A DNA stretch of 5,464 bases, from the NCBI GenBank assembly GCA_028289265.1, contig JAQGGU010000025.1, forward strand, positions 1 through 5,464, written 5' to 3'. This DNA comes from Candidatus Saccharimonadota bacterium (GTDB lineage: Bacteria; Patescibacteriota; Saccharimonadia; Saccharimonadales; UBA4665). The translations under genes and the position numbers were made by a program. Of this stretch, positions 1-5,405 are shown one piece after another. Under the pieces are notes generated by a model that ran no database searches, was not told where the DNA came from, and saw nothing but the letters and a program-made list of their open reading frames with translations. Positions within the stretch are counted from its first letter, which is position 1. Each line of letters opens with the position of its first letter.

Positions 1-141
1 GGTACGAATGACTACCGGCTGGAATTTGACGCGGAAGGTATCACCTGGACCCTGGTAGCCATCCTACCAGGACTGATGCATGAGGATGATCTGCAACATG
101 CACTAATCAAGGTGGCGCAGAGGCGGAGGACACGAAAATGA
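1..141 (+). CDS. C-terminal part of an unrecognised protein, cut by the window edge
   Basis: The frame is open from base 1 to a TGA at 139-141 and gives the last 46 residues of a protein whose start lies outside the window. The visible part is a mixed charged and hydrophobic stretch (a segment reading FDAEGITWTLVAILPG) that ends in a very basic tail, QRRRTRK. I see no motif I can name. The TGA overlaps the ATG of the Y-family polymerase as ATGA, so the two are almost certainly cotranscribed and translationally coupled. Small partner genes are often found next to Y-family polymerases (umuD, imuA, yolD), but this tail does not look like any of them to me, so no function is assigned. That it is a real coding region is supported by the coupling and by the frame being open to the edge. 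Confidence 0.6.
   Translation, partial: GTNDYRLEFDAEGITWTLVAILPGLMHEDDLQHALIKVAQRRRTRK
125..129 (+). promoter_or_regulatory. Shine-Dalgarno site of the Y-family polymerase
   Basis: GGAGG lies 8 bases before the ATG at 138, inside the end of the preceding gene. It decides the start in favour of 138 over the internal ATG at 222. It is the only good ribosome binding site among the full-length genes of this window; the others start without one. Confidence 0.75.
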
Positions 142-1442
142 GCGGACCGCGCAACACAACCCCCCGCGCGCCAAAGGGGTTACTGCATGGCCGCGGCCTG
201 AACGCGGAAGAAGCGAACATCATGCATATCGACCTGAATTCGTGCTTCGCGACAGTAGAGCAGCAAGCGCACCCTAGCCTGCGCGGCCGGCCGCTTGGTA
301 TCACTAACCGGCTCAGCCCCCGCTGCTGCGTGATCGCCTGTTCGTATGAAGCCAAGGCTTTGGGGATAAAAGTCGGGACGGCGCTCGATGAGGCTAAGGC
401 GATTTGTCCGGAATTTATTATGCTGCAATCGGACCCGCCGAAGTACCATCACGTATACAAGAAGCTGGTGGCGATCATGCAGAGCTACTCGCCGAAGGTT
501 CAGATGAAATCGATTGACGAGGGCATCATCGACTTCCACGGTACCCGTGAGCATATCAACACCCGAAGCCTTGAAGAAATCGGCGAGGAGATAAAAGGGC
601 GGCTCCGCACCGAGGTCGGTAGCTGGATGAAGTGCAACATCGGTATCGCCCCGAACCGCTTTCTCGCCAAACTGGCGGCCGGACTCCACAAACCGGATGG
701 CATGGACCGCATTGACCACAAGAATCTCCGCCAGGTATTATCCGGACTTAAGCTGACCGACCTGCCGGGTATTGCCGAGCACTATGAGGCACGCCTTAAC
801 GCGGCGGGAATATTTACCCCCTTGGAATTTTTGGATACCTCAAGCGATGCGCTCAGGCGGTTCGTCTTCCATAGTATCAATGGCGAGCATTGGTATAACC
901 GTCTGCACGGCTGGGAGGCGGACGACTTCGAGACCAAGATCGGTAACGTCGGCAGGCAGTTTGTCATGGATAAGAGTACGAACAACGAAAGTATCTTACT
1001 TCCCCGCTTCCATTATTTGTGTCAGACGACCGGCATGAAGCTGCGCTTCAATAATGTCGATGCCCGGGGCATCATGGTATGGGCCGACTTCCAGAATGGC
1101 GAAAGCTTCGCCTTACGCAAGATGTATAAGAGTACTTTTTATACTGACCAGGAGGTGTACCGCAGGGCGCTATACCTCTTTAACCAGCGTCCGAAGCATA
1201 TGATTGTTACGCGCATCGGTGTCACCTGCTATCAGCTGACGCCGAGTACCCGGGCGCAGGCAAGCCTGCTGGAAGATATCAATAAAGCCGAATGGTTGAC
1301 GACAGCGATAGATGATATCAACGAGAAGTACGGGAGCTTTACCGTCAGTTATGGCACGGCGCTTGAGGGCAAAAACGTTGTCAAGCAAAAGATTCCATTT
1401 GGCAGCACGCAGTATTTCGAACTGCTTCTAAACCGCGCCTAG
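138..1442 (+). CDS. Y-family translesion DNA polymerase (DinB/UmuC type)
   Basis: A 434-residue DNA polymerase expected to copy past damaged template bases with low fidelity. Family hallmarks appear in order. The palm motif HIDLNSCFATVE (residues 30-41) carries the first metal-binding Asp, D32, and F37 sits at the steric-gate position that excludes ribonucleotides. YEAKALGIKVG (70-80) is the fingers motif. SIDEG (125-129) carries the catalytic pair D127 and E128. NIGIAPNRFLAKLAAGLHKP (about 167-186) is the conserved palm helix. A helix-hairpin-helix thumb around DLPGIAEHYEARL (208-220) precedes a little-finger region at about 246-365. QASLL (374-378) sits where relatives carry a QLSLF-like beta-clamp motif. 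The start at 138 is supported by GGAGG at 125-129 with 8-base spacing and by overlap with the preceding stop. This adds about 28 residues before the palm; an internal ATG at 222 is less likely. Length fits the family. Whether it is closer to DinB or UmuC is left open, so no symbol is given. Confidence 0.95.
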   Translation: MSGPRNTTPRAPKGLLHGRGLNAEEANIMHIDLNSCFATVEQQAHPSLRGRPLGITNRLSPRCCVIACSYEAKALGIKVGTALDEAKAICPEFIMLQSDPPKYHHVYKKLVAIMQSYSPKVQMKSIDEGIIDFHGTREHINTRSLEEIGEEIKGRLRTEVGSWMKCNIGIAPNRFLAKLAAGLHKPDGMDRIDHKNLRQVLSGLKLTDLPGIAEHYEARLNAAGIFTPLEFLDTSSDALRRFVFHSINGEHWYNRLHGWEADDFETKIGNVGRQFVMDKSTNNESILLPRFHYLCQTTGMKLRFNNVDARGIMVWADFQNGESFALRKMYKSTFYTDQEVYRRALYLFNQRPKHMIVTRIGVTCYQLTPSTRAQASLLEDINKAEWLTTAIDDINEKYGSFTVSYGTALEGKNVVKQKIPFGSTQYFELLLNRA

Positions 1443-2047
1443 GCAGGTCGAGAAGGAATGGGAAGACTCCTCCATGGCTCGACGGTCCCGCTTGGCGTAC
1501 CGGGACGTGGCAGGGTCATGGCCTGCGTCTCGCTGGCCTGTTCCAGAAGATGATTGATGGCGTGGCCCGCTAATGTAGTGAAGACAGGGAGAATCTGGTA
1601 CTGTGCTTCGATAGGGACCGTTGAGGCGGGATAGATGGCCTCCTCTAAGGGACTGTCGAGCAGTTCAGGAGCCGGCAATTTTTCAGGGTCTTCAATAACC
1701 TCTCTAAGGTACGACTGCAGTACCGCGAAGCTCGCTTGGCTGGCGCGTCGTATCGTTCTCCCATTGGCCATGCTATCCCATACCAGGGCGCCTCTAGCGG
1801 CGCTGGTTGTTTTAAGGAGTTGTTGGCTGGCCTGCAGGTGTACGCTAGCGTCGTGCCCTTTCGTATACTCGTCTCTGAAAACACGAAATTGATGCCATTT
1901 GTTTATAATTTCACTGCCCATAATATGTTCAACACTCGCTTGAGGATGAGCACCGTGGGTCTGTAGGTTCTTATCAAACTGATAAGTGTGCTCGCCATGA
2001 AGCCATTCGGAGACTAAATTTGCGGCTGTTGCGATAGTCCTGGACAT
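1439..2047 (-). CDS. Unrecognised 202-residue soluble protein
   Basis: A 202-residue protein I cannot assign to a family. It has no signal peptide, no membrane segment and no cysteine. The first two thirds look helical and rich in Ala, Gln, His and charged residues. The end is a proline-rich low-complexity tail (TLPRPGTPSGTVEPW and on). It starts at the ATG 2047, two bases after the TAA of the 75-residue gene upstream (TAACAATG on the minus strand). It has no Shine-Dalgarno site, so translation probably depends on coupling. Its TAG lies in the same CTAG as the stop of the convergent polymerase, so the two coding regions overlap by 4 bases. A long open frame, tight coupling and a strong promoter upstream of the pair support it as real. 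The opposite-strand frames here are shorter and have no signals. Confidence 0.75.
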   Translation of the reverse strand: MSRTIATAANLVSEWLHGEHTYQFDKNLQTHGAHPQASVEHIMGSEIINKWHQFRVFRDEYTKGHDASVHLQASQQLLKTTSAARGALVWDSMANGRTIRRASQASFAVLQSYLREVIEDPEKLPAPELLDSPLEEAIYPASTVPIEAQYQILPVFTTLAGHAINHLLEQASETQAMTLPRPGTPSGTVEPWRSLPIPSRPA

Positions 2048-2049
2048 TG

Positions 2050-2277
2050 TTATGTATTTTCAATGTCTGTTATGGGGTTAACAGGTCTATCAAGGTTTGT
2101 TTCGGATAAAGAAAGTGCCGTTGCGGTGGCAATAATTCCTGCTACCTCAGGACAATGCGGGCGGGCAATAGGAATCGGATTGCCGGAGCGCACGACTTCG
2201 GCGGTTATGCGAAGACGGTTATGGCGAGCTTTGGCGTCAGTAGGACCGTCCCGGAGGTGGTTAGGAAGTACGTCCAT
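2050..2277 (-). CDS. Small unrecognised protein, first gene of a two-gene unit
   Basis: A 75-residue protein with no recognisable family. It is rather polar and basic at the start (HLRDGPTDAKARHNRLR) and more hydrophobic and Ala/Thr-rich in the middle (EVAGIIATATALSLS), which is too short and polar for a confident membrane helix. It has one cysteine. The evidence that it is a gene is positional: a near-consensus minus-strand promoter ends 9 bases before its ATG, and its TAA is 2 bases before the ATG of the 202-residue gene. With the start site expected about 7-8 bases after the -10 box, the message would be leaderless or carry only 1-3 bases. An overlapping plus-strand frame (2063-2305) has neither signal. 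The function is unknown, and a regulator or partner of the 202-residue protein is only a guess. Confidence 0.6.
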   Translation of the reverse strand: MDVLPNHLRDGPTDAKARHNRLRITAEVVRSGNPIPIARPHCPEVAGIIATATALSLSETNLDRPVNPITDIENT

Positions 2278-2286
2278 GTTAATACA

Positions 2287-2315
2287 ATTATACCATAAGT
2301 GTTAGTGCTTAGCAA
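2287..2315 (-). promoter_or_regulatory. Sigma70-type promoter of the two unknown minus-strand genes
   Basis: Read on the minus strand, TTGCTA (2315-2310) and TATAAT (2292-2287) are separated by exactly 17 bases, with a perfect -10 and four of six -35 bases. Only 9 bases separate the -10 box from the ATG at 2277, so initiation would fall practically at the start codon. The surrounding stretch is clearly more AT-rich than the flanking genes. Confidence 0.75.
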
Positions 2316-2330
2316 TTAAAATTCTTACAC

Positions 2331-2386
2331 TGCTTACGCTTCAGTGGAGGCGTGAGTAATAGGAGGTATCTCTAATGCGTTGTTAG
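2331..2386 (+). other. Hairpin, strong ribosome binding site and three-codon frame of unknown meaning
   Basis: On the plus strand TGCTTACGC (2331-2339) can pair with GCGTGAGTA (2350-2358) over nine positions, two of them G-U, leaving a ten-base loop. Two bases later comes AGGAGG (2361-2366), and 8 bases after it an ATG that reads Met-Arg-Cys and then TAG (2375-2386). The two G-U pairs become A-C mismatches in the opposite RNA, so the fold favours a plus-strand transcript. No convincing plus-strand promoter and no downstream plus-strand gene are visible. It could be a leader remnant or chance. Confidence 0.3.
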
Positions 2387-2425
2387 ACTCGTTCCAGGGG
2401 CCAAACGTGGCAAGTTGCCGGACTT

Positions 2426-3745
2426 TTAGAAGACGGAGTTCCACATACGGGACCAGAGTGTCGGGCCGTTGCCCGGTAAGTCGACGGAAGGCTCGGCGGT
2501 GGCTAGTATGGGATTGTTCTGCGGGGTGACATTGCCGCCAGGGTCAGGGCTGATCTGCCTGCCTACGACGACCAGGCGCTTGAGGCTGGTGCCTGGTGGG
2601 TCACAGGTGATGAGCGTAGCAGTCGCGGTTTCATTCGGCACTGGCCCGAGGACGCCGACTTCGGTGGGTTCGACCACGCGCCTACTGATGACTTCGTACG
2701 CATACGCCTTGCCCTCGTATGTCAGGTAAAAAGTGTCGCCTTCGACGAGCTTGTGTAGCAATACGAACGCAAACTTATACTTACCGGAATTGAAGATATT
2801 GTTACTACTGTGACCAAAGAATGCGGCATTGCCTGCCTGCCCGGGCCGTACAGTGGACGGATAATGCACGATGCCATTGTCGAGGGCCGTCTCAATGGCC
2901 TTGTTGTCAGTGGTTGTCTGAGTATAATCCGTGGGTATCTCGACATTGATCTTCGGAATGAGGACTTTGGGAGTCTCCCCTACTACCGCGCTGGCGGTGT
3001 CGACGATGACGGGTGTCTCAGAGGCTTGCCGGCTGGGCTGGATGAACGGCGAAATGAGTACTTCGTTGAAAAAGCCGAATAAAAATATGAAAACGACGAC
3101 GGCGCCGGACGCCAGGCCGAAAGCCAATGATTTCAGGTGGTCTTTGGTTTGCAGCGTGCCTCGAACGCTAACGGTGTCCTGAATACGTTTCTTTATATCT
3201 GCGACTGAAGGGCGCGGCGCAACTTGCTTTGTTTCCTGGGGGATGGCTGGGGTAAAATCAGCGGTAGTGACAGTCGGTTGCGAGGTTGCAGGCATGTGCT
3301 GCGGAGTTATCGCTGGTTGTGGCTGTGTCGGGGTGACGATAGCGGCTGCTGTTTGGTCGCGTTGCTGCATATGCTGCTGGAACGGCGTACTAGCCTGGTT
3401 AGTAGCATAGAATTCCTGCCAGACTTCATGCTTTTCGCCGTCTGGCAGATTCACGTAATATTCATGCCATGCATTTTGTATCTCAGCCCAGCTGCGCCCC
3501 GAGGTGCTGAGTGACTGCATGTACTGTTGGTGTCTGGATAGAGGCGCCTGTAAAACGGCGACTTCCTCTGCTTCCTGCTTGGCATTGGGCTCGTCAGCAT
3601 ATATAGCGGCCAGCTTTTGGCGGACAATATTAGCGGCGGCTTCGCGGTCAGCATCCGGGGTGCGTGGCGGTGTATTACTCGTGCGTAAGTAATCGGGAAG
3701 TTGCGAGTCGTTAGTGGGGTTTGGTGGTACGAATGAATCTTGCAT
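2426..3745 (-). CDS. Membrane-anchored sortase with a long cytoplasmic N-terminal region
   Basis: A 439-residue transpeptidase expected to cut sorting signals of surface proteins and link them to another protein or to the cell wall. Residues 1-203 are cytoplasmic, with a charged helical block near 70-130 and a Pro/Gln/Thr-rich linker at about 131-175. Basic residues just before a single membrane segment (about 204-230) place the C-terminal domain outside. The catalytic domain has VLIPKINVEIP (261-271), GNAAFFGHSS with His312, TLITCDPPGT with Cys381, and Arg390 nine residues after the Cys, a spacing seen in class E/F-like sortases. Thus His, Cys and Arg are all present. A tail of about 40 residues ends in WSRMWNSVF. 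The ATG at 3745 is chosen; a TTG at 3751 would add two residues. Neither has a Shine-Dalgarno site. No sorting substrate gene is in the window. Confidence 0.92.
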   Translation of the reverse strand: MQDSFVPPNPTNDSQLPDYLRTSNTPPRTPDADREAAANIVRQKLAAIYADEPNAKQEAEEVAVLQAPLSRHQQYMQSLSTSGRSWAEIQNAWHEYYVNLPDGEKHEVWQEFYATNQASTPFQQHMQQRDQTAAAIVTPTQPQPAITPQHMPATSQPTVTTADFTPAIPQETKQVAPRPSVADIKKRIQDTVSVRGTLQTKDHLKSLAFGLASGAVVVFIFLFGFFNEVLISPFIQPSRQASETPVIVDTASAVVGETPKVLIPKINVEIPTDYTQTTTDNKAIETALDNGIVHYPSTVRPGQAGNAAFFGHSSNNIFNSGKYKFAFVLLHKLVEGDTFYLTYEGKAYAYEVISRRVVEPTEVGVLGPVPNETATATLITCDPPGTSLKRLVVVGRQISPDPGGNVTPQNNPILATAEPSVDLPGNGPTLWSRMWNSVF

Positions 3746-3781
3746 AATCAAAGGGTAGGTTGCCCTAGCTCACTACATATA

Positions 3782-3810
3782 AGTATAGTACAATACACCG
3801 GTATTCGCTC
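3782..3810 (-). promoter_or_regulatory. Possible promoter of the sortase gene
   Basis: On the minus strand TATACT (3787-3782) is a fair -10 box, and the leader to the ATG at 3745 would be about 30 bases. The hexamer 17 bases upstream (GAGCGA) is a poor -35 match, so only the -10 is supported. Confidence 0.3.
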
Positions 3811-3841
3811 ATTTTAACAGGAGCGGATTTCTGTACTTTTA

Positions 3842-3847
3842 TTGACA
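3842..3847 (+). promoter_or_regulatory. Consensus -35 hexamer before the tRNA region
   Basis: TTGACA matches the -35 consensus exactly and lies 6 bases before the broken tRNA. The best partner is TGGAAT at 3864-3869 (16-base spacing, four of six), which falls inside the D-arm of the broken tRNA and would start RNA about 35 bases before the intact tRNA-Leu. No other -10 fits well. Confidence 0.25.
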
Positions 3848-3853
3848 TTTTGT

Positions 3854-3903
3854 GCCACGATGGTGGAATTGGCAGACACCAAGCCTACGGCTTGTAAGGT
3901 TCT
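3854..3903 (+). pseudogene. Truncated tRNA-Leu (5' half)
   Basis: The sequence begins like a bacterial tRNA-Leu: a 5' acceptor strand GCCACGA (3854-3860), then T, G, and a D-arm with stem GTG/CAC (3863-3865 and 3877-3879) and an eleven-base loop containing the invariant GG. The run TGGTGGAATTGGCAGACAC is typical of leucine tRNAs. A five-base anticodon stem AAGCC/GGCTT (3881-3885 and 3889-3893) is intact, but it closes a loop of only TAC instead of seven bases. No T-arm and no 3' acceptor strand TCGTGGC follow before the next tRNA begins at 3910. It is therefore a non-functional remnant, not a second tRNA gene. The end coordinate is approximate. Confidence 0.65.
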
Positions 3904-3909
3904 TTTGGG

Positions 3910-3994
3910 GGGCGAGTGGCGGAACTGGTATACGCGCACGACTCAAAATCGTGTTCCTTCGGGATTGAGGGTTCGATTCCCTCCTCGCCCACCA
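3910..3994 (+). tRNA. tRNA-Leu with anticodon CAA
   Basis: A complete 85-base class II tRNA. The acceptor GGGCGAG (3910-3916) pairs with CTCGCCC (3984-3990), followed by discriminator A and an encoded CCA (3992-3994). The D-stem GCG/CGC, anticodon stem CACGA/TCGTG with loop CTCAAAA (3942-3948), a long variable arm with a TTCG tetraloop, and T-stem GAGGG/CCCTC with loop TTCGATT all fold without mismatches. The anticodon CAA (3944-3946) reads UUG leucine codons. It lies on the opposite strand to the sortase, just after the truncated tRNA-Leu copy. Confidence 0.97.
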
Positions 3995-4059
3995 AAAGCT
4001 CCTTACTGTTGTGCTGGTTCAAAAGCAAAGTGTAAAGTGAAATATCTTTTGTTCGCTCA

Positions 4060-4103
4060 AGACACTTCGCTTGTGTCTACAAAAAGTGCTGGCAGCACAT
4101 TTT
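4060..4103 (+). other. Two small hairpins in the tRNA to membrane-gene gap
   Basis: AGACAC/GTGTCT (4060-4065 and 4073-4078) encloses a seven-base loop. GTGCT/AGCAC (4086-4090 and 4094-4098) encloses three bases and has A5 before it and ATTTT after it. The second could be a weak terminator for the tRNA transcript in either direction. The remaining bases of the gap from 3995 to 4206 show no gene. Confidence 0.3.
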
Positions 4104-4158
4104 GGGCATCGCGGTATCGAATGTCAACAATAACTAGCGCGCTCCGTATCGTTCAAGC

Positions 4159-4186
4159 TTGATAAGACTGATATGGGTTCTATCAC
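4159..4186 (+). promoter_or_regulatory. Possible promoter of the membrane-protein unit
   Basis: TTGATA (4159-4164) and TATCAC (4181-4186) are 16 bases apart, with five of six and four of six consensus bases. RNA would start about 14 bases before the ATG at 4207. A second -10-like TTAAAT at 4195-4200 would give a leaderless start but lacks a good -35. Confidence 0.3.
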
Positions 4187-4206
4187 GGTTATGGTTAAAT
4201 ACTGAC

Positions 4207-4461
4207 ATGGACTACACTGAACAATTAAAGAATTACATCAAGGACCAGCTTGGCGCTGGTCTGTCGCCTGATGAGATAGTGGCGCAGCTTGTAAACGCAG
4301 GCTGGCCACAAGAGTATGTTCACCAAGGTTTTCAGGCAGTCCAGGCCGAAGTTGTACCCAGCACTTACCCGGCGACCGCTCAGGCTCCTACGCAGCGCAC
4401 GCAGCCGGCGCCGCAGACTGAAGCGGCCGGCAGTGGGCGCATACTCCCCCTGCTGAAGTAG
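4207..4461 (+). CDS. Short helical-domain protein, probably the N-terminal part of the membrane protein downstream
   Basis: An 84-residue frame. Residues 1-45 look like a compact helical domain with two helices and an aromatic turn (YIKDQLGAGLSPDEIVAQLV, then NAGWPQEYVHQGFQAV). I recall this type of segment as common at the N-termini of Saccharibacteria membrane proteins. The rest is an Ala/Pro/Gln/Thr linker that ends abruptly in ILPLLK. The TAG at 4459-4461 shares its G with the GTG of the following frame. Restoring one C in CCCCC (4446-4450) would read on through PPAEVVAPQANGQ, linker sequence of the same character, into the membrane protein as one 393-residue product. It is therefore probably half of a split gene, though a real separate protein is possible. 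The start is the ATG at 4207, without a Shine-Dalgarno site; an upstream TTG at 4159 only adds unlikely residues. Confidence 0.65.
   Translation: MDYTEQLKNYIKDQLGAGLSPDEIVAQLVNAGWPQEYVHQGFQAVQAEVVPSTYPATAQAPTQRTQPAPQTEAAGSGRILPLLK
4446..4450 (+). other. C5 tract at the suspected frameshift
   Basis: Five C residues sit in the stretch where both frames are open (4422-4458). One extra C would join the upstream helical-domain frame to the membrane-protein frame, with linker composition continuing unbroken. A classic -1 slippery heptamer is not present, because only one of the two tRNAs could re-pair. Confidence 0.5.
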
Positions 4462-5387
4462 TGGCGCCTCAGGCAAACGGGCAAAAACGCGGCAGGATAC
4501 GCACCGGCTGGATGCTTTTTAGGCAGAGCTTCTCGGTCCTCATCGGTAATAAATACTTGCTTCGCTATCTCCTTATGACAGGCCTCTGGGTGCTGCTTAT
4601 TACCGTAGCAATGGTCGGACTCTACCTGTTTATCGACTGGAAGAGCCCTAAGACTTACTCCGTAGACAAAAATAGCGGACGTGAGTTCACTAGCCTACTC
4701 GGGTTCGGCATGCTTTTTATCAATTATATACTGGTGTACTTTGTCATAAATTTCTATGCGGCCGGTCTGACGGCCAACGTGCTGGACATATTCCAAGGAC
4801 AGCGGCGTCCATACCAGATATATATAGGTGTGGCGCGTAAAAAAGCCCCTACGCTGTTCTTTTATTCGGCGATAGCCGCGACTGTCGGCGTACTACTCCA
4901 GTACATCGCCGAGCGCGTAAGGTGGGTCGGCTGGCTTATCAGTTGGTTTCTCGGCACTTTGTGGTCGCTCGGTACGCTGTTTGTCGTGCCAATAATTATC
5001 ACCTCCGAGAGTGGAGCGCCGACAGCCATCAAGCAGTCAGTGAAGTTTTTCAAAACAACCTGGGGAGAGAATATAACCGCCAAAGTAACCGTCAATTTTC
5101 CCCTGTTTTTGATTCAATTGTCGCTGATGGCGGTATTTATCCCGCTGGCATTTTTCCTGACGGCGATTACAGGGCATATAGAAGTGTTTATCGGGGTCTT
5201 TATCGTGTATATTCTGTGTAGCCTGACGGTAGCAGTAATCGGTTCGTTCGCTAACAGCCTGATCAATATCGCTTTGTTCTACTTCGCCGCGTACCGCCAG
5301 GTGCCGCCAGCATTCAGCGCCGACCTTCTGAACTCCATATTTGTTCCCCGCAAACCCAATCGTTTGCTCCAAAAACTACGCGGCTAG
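4461..5387 (+). CDS. Six-helix membrane protein, DUF6159-like
   Basis: A 308-residue integral membrane protein with about six hydrophobic segments near residues 36-58, 80-107, 131-150, 157-182, 210-235 and 239-276. Short basic stretches lie between them, and the C-terminus is basic (PRKPNRLLQKLRG). The stretch FVVPIIITSESGAPTAIKQS followed by VKFFKTTWGENI (about 174-205) matches the pattern I associate with DUF6159 proteins: a conserved proline in a helix, an acidic turn, then a helix ending in TWGE. No enzymatic motif is visible and the role is unknown. The only start at the junction is GTG at 4461, overlapping the preceding TAG and lacking a Shine-Dalgarno site. The frame is open upstream to 4422 with linker-like residues, so translation probably enters from the upstream gene in the intact form. 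An ATG at 4512 is a possible shorter start. Confidence 0.85.
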   Translation: MAPQANGQKRGRIRTGWMLFRQSFSVLIGNKYLLRYLLMTGLWVLLITVAMVGLYLFIDWKSPKTYSVDKNSGREFTSLLGFGMLFINYILVYFVINFYAAGLTANVLDIFQGQRRPYQIYIGVARKKAPTLFFYSAIAATVGVLLQYIAERVRWVGWLISWFLGTLWSLGTLFVVPIIITSESGAPTAIKQSVKFFKTTWGENITAKVTVNFPLFLIQLSLMAVFIPLAFFLTAITGHIEVFIGVFIVYILCSLTVAVIGSFANSLINIALFYFAAYRQVPPAFSADLLNSIFVPRKPNRLLQKLRG

Positions 5388-5405
5388 ATCACTTAATGCC
5401 CGGCG

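Noticed and set aside
180..719. 179-residue minus-strand open frame inside the polymerase gene
   Set aside because: It lies fully within a gene with all family motifs, has no ribosome binding site and shows no recognisable protein features.
2063..2305. 80-residue plus-strand frame opposite the 75-residue gene
   Set aside because: The minus-strand frame has a near-consensus promoter and a 2-base spacing to the next gene; the plus-strand frame has neither and would overlap that promoter.
1..3736. 11-base direct repeat GGTACGAATGA at 1-11 and 3726-3736
   Set aside because: A few repeats of this length are expected by chance in a window this size, and both copies are inside unrelated coding regions.
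3856..3953. Possible pairing of CACGAT in the tRNA remnant with ATCGTG in the intact tRNA anticodon arm
   Set aside because: Six bases only, explained by similar tRNA stem sequences, and the intact tRNA folds perfectly without it.
3842..4162. 106-residue plus-strand open frame across the tRNA region
   Set aside because: It runs straight through the intact tRNA-Leu and its remnant, so the frame is a by-product of RNA gene sequence.
4159..4206. Upstream TTG start giving a longer helical-domain protein
   Set aside because: The added residues do not resemble the domain, the TTG has no ribosome binding site, and it overlaps a promoter-like -35. The ATG at 4207 begins exactly at the domain.
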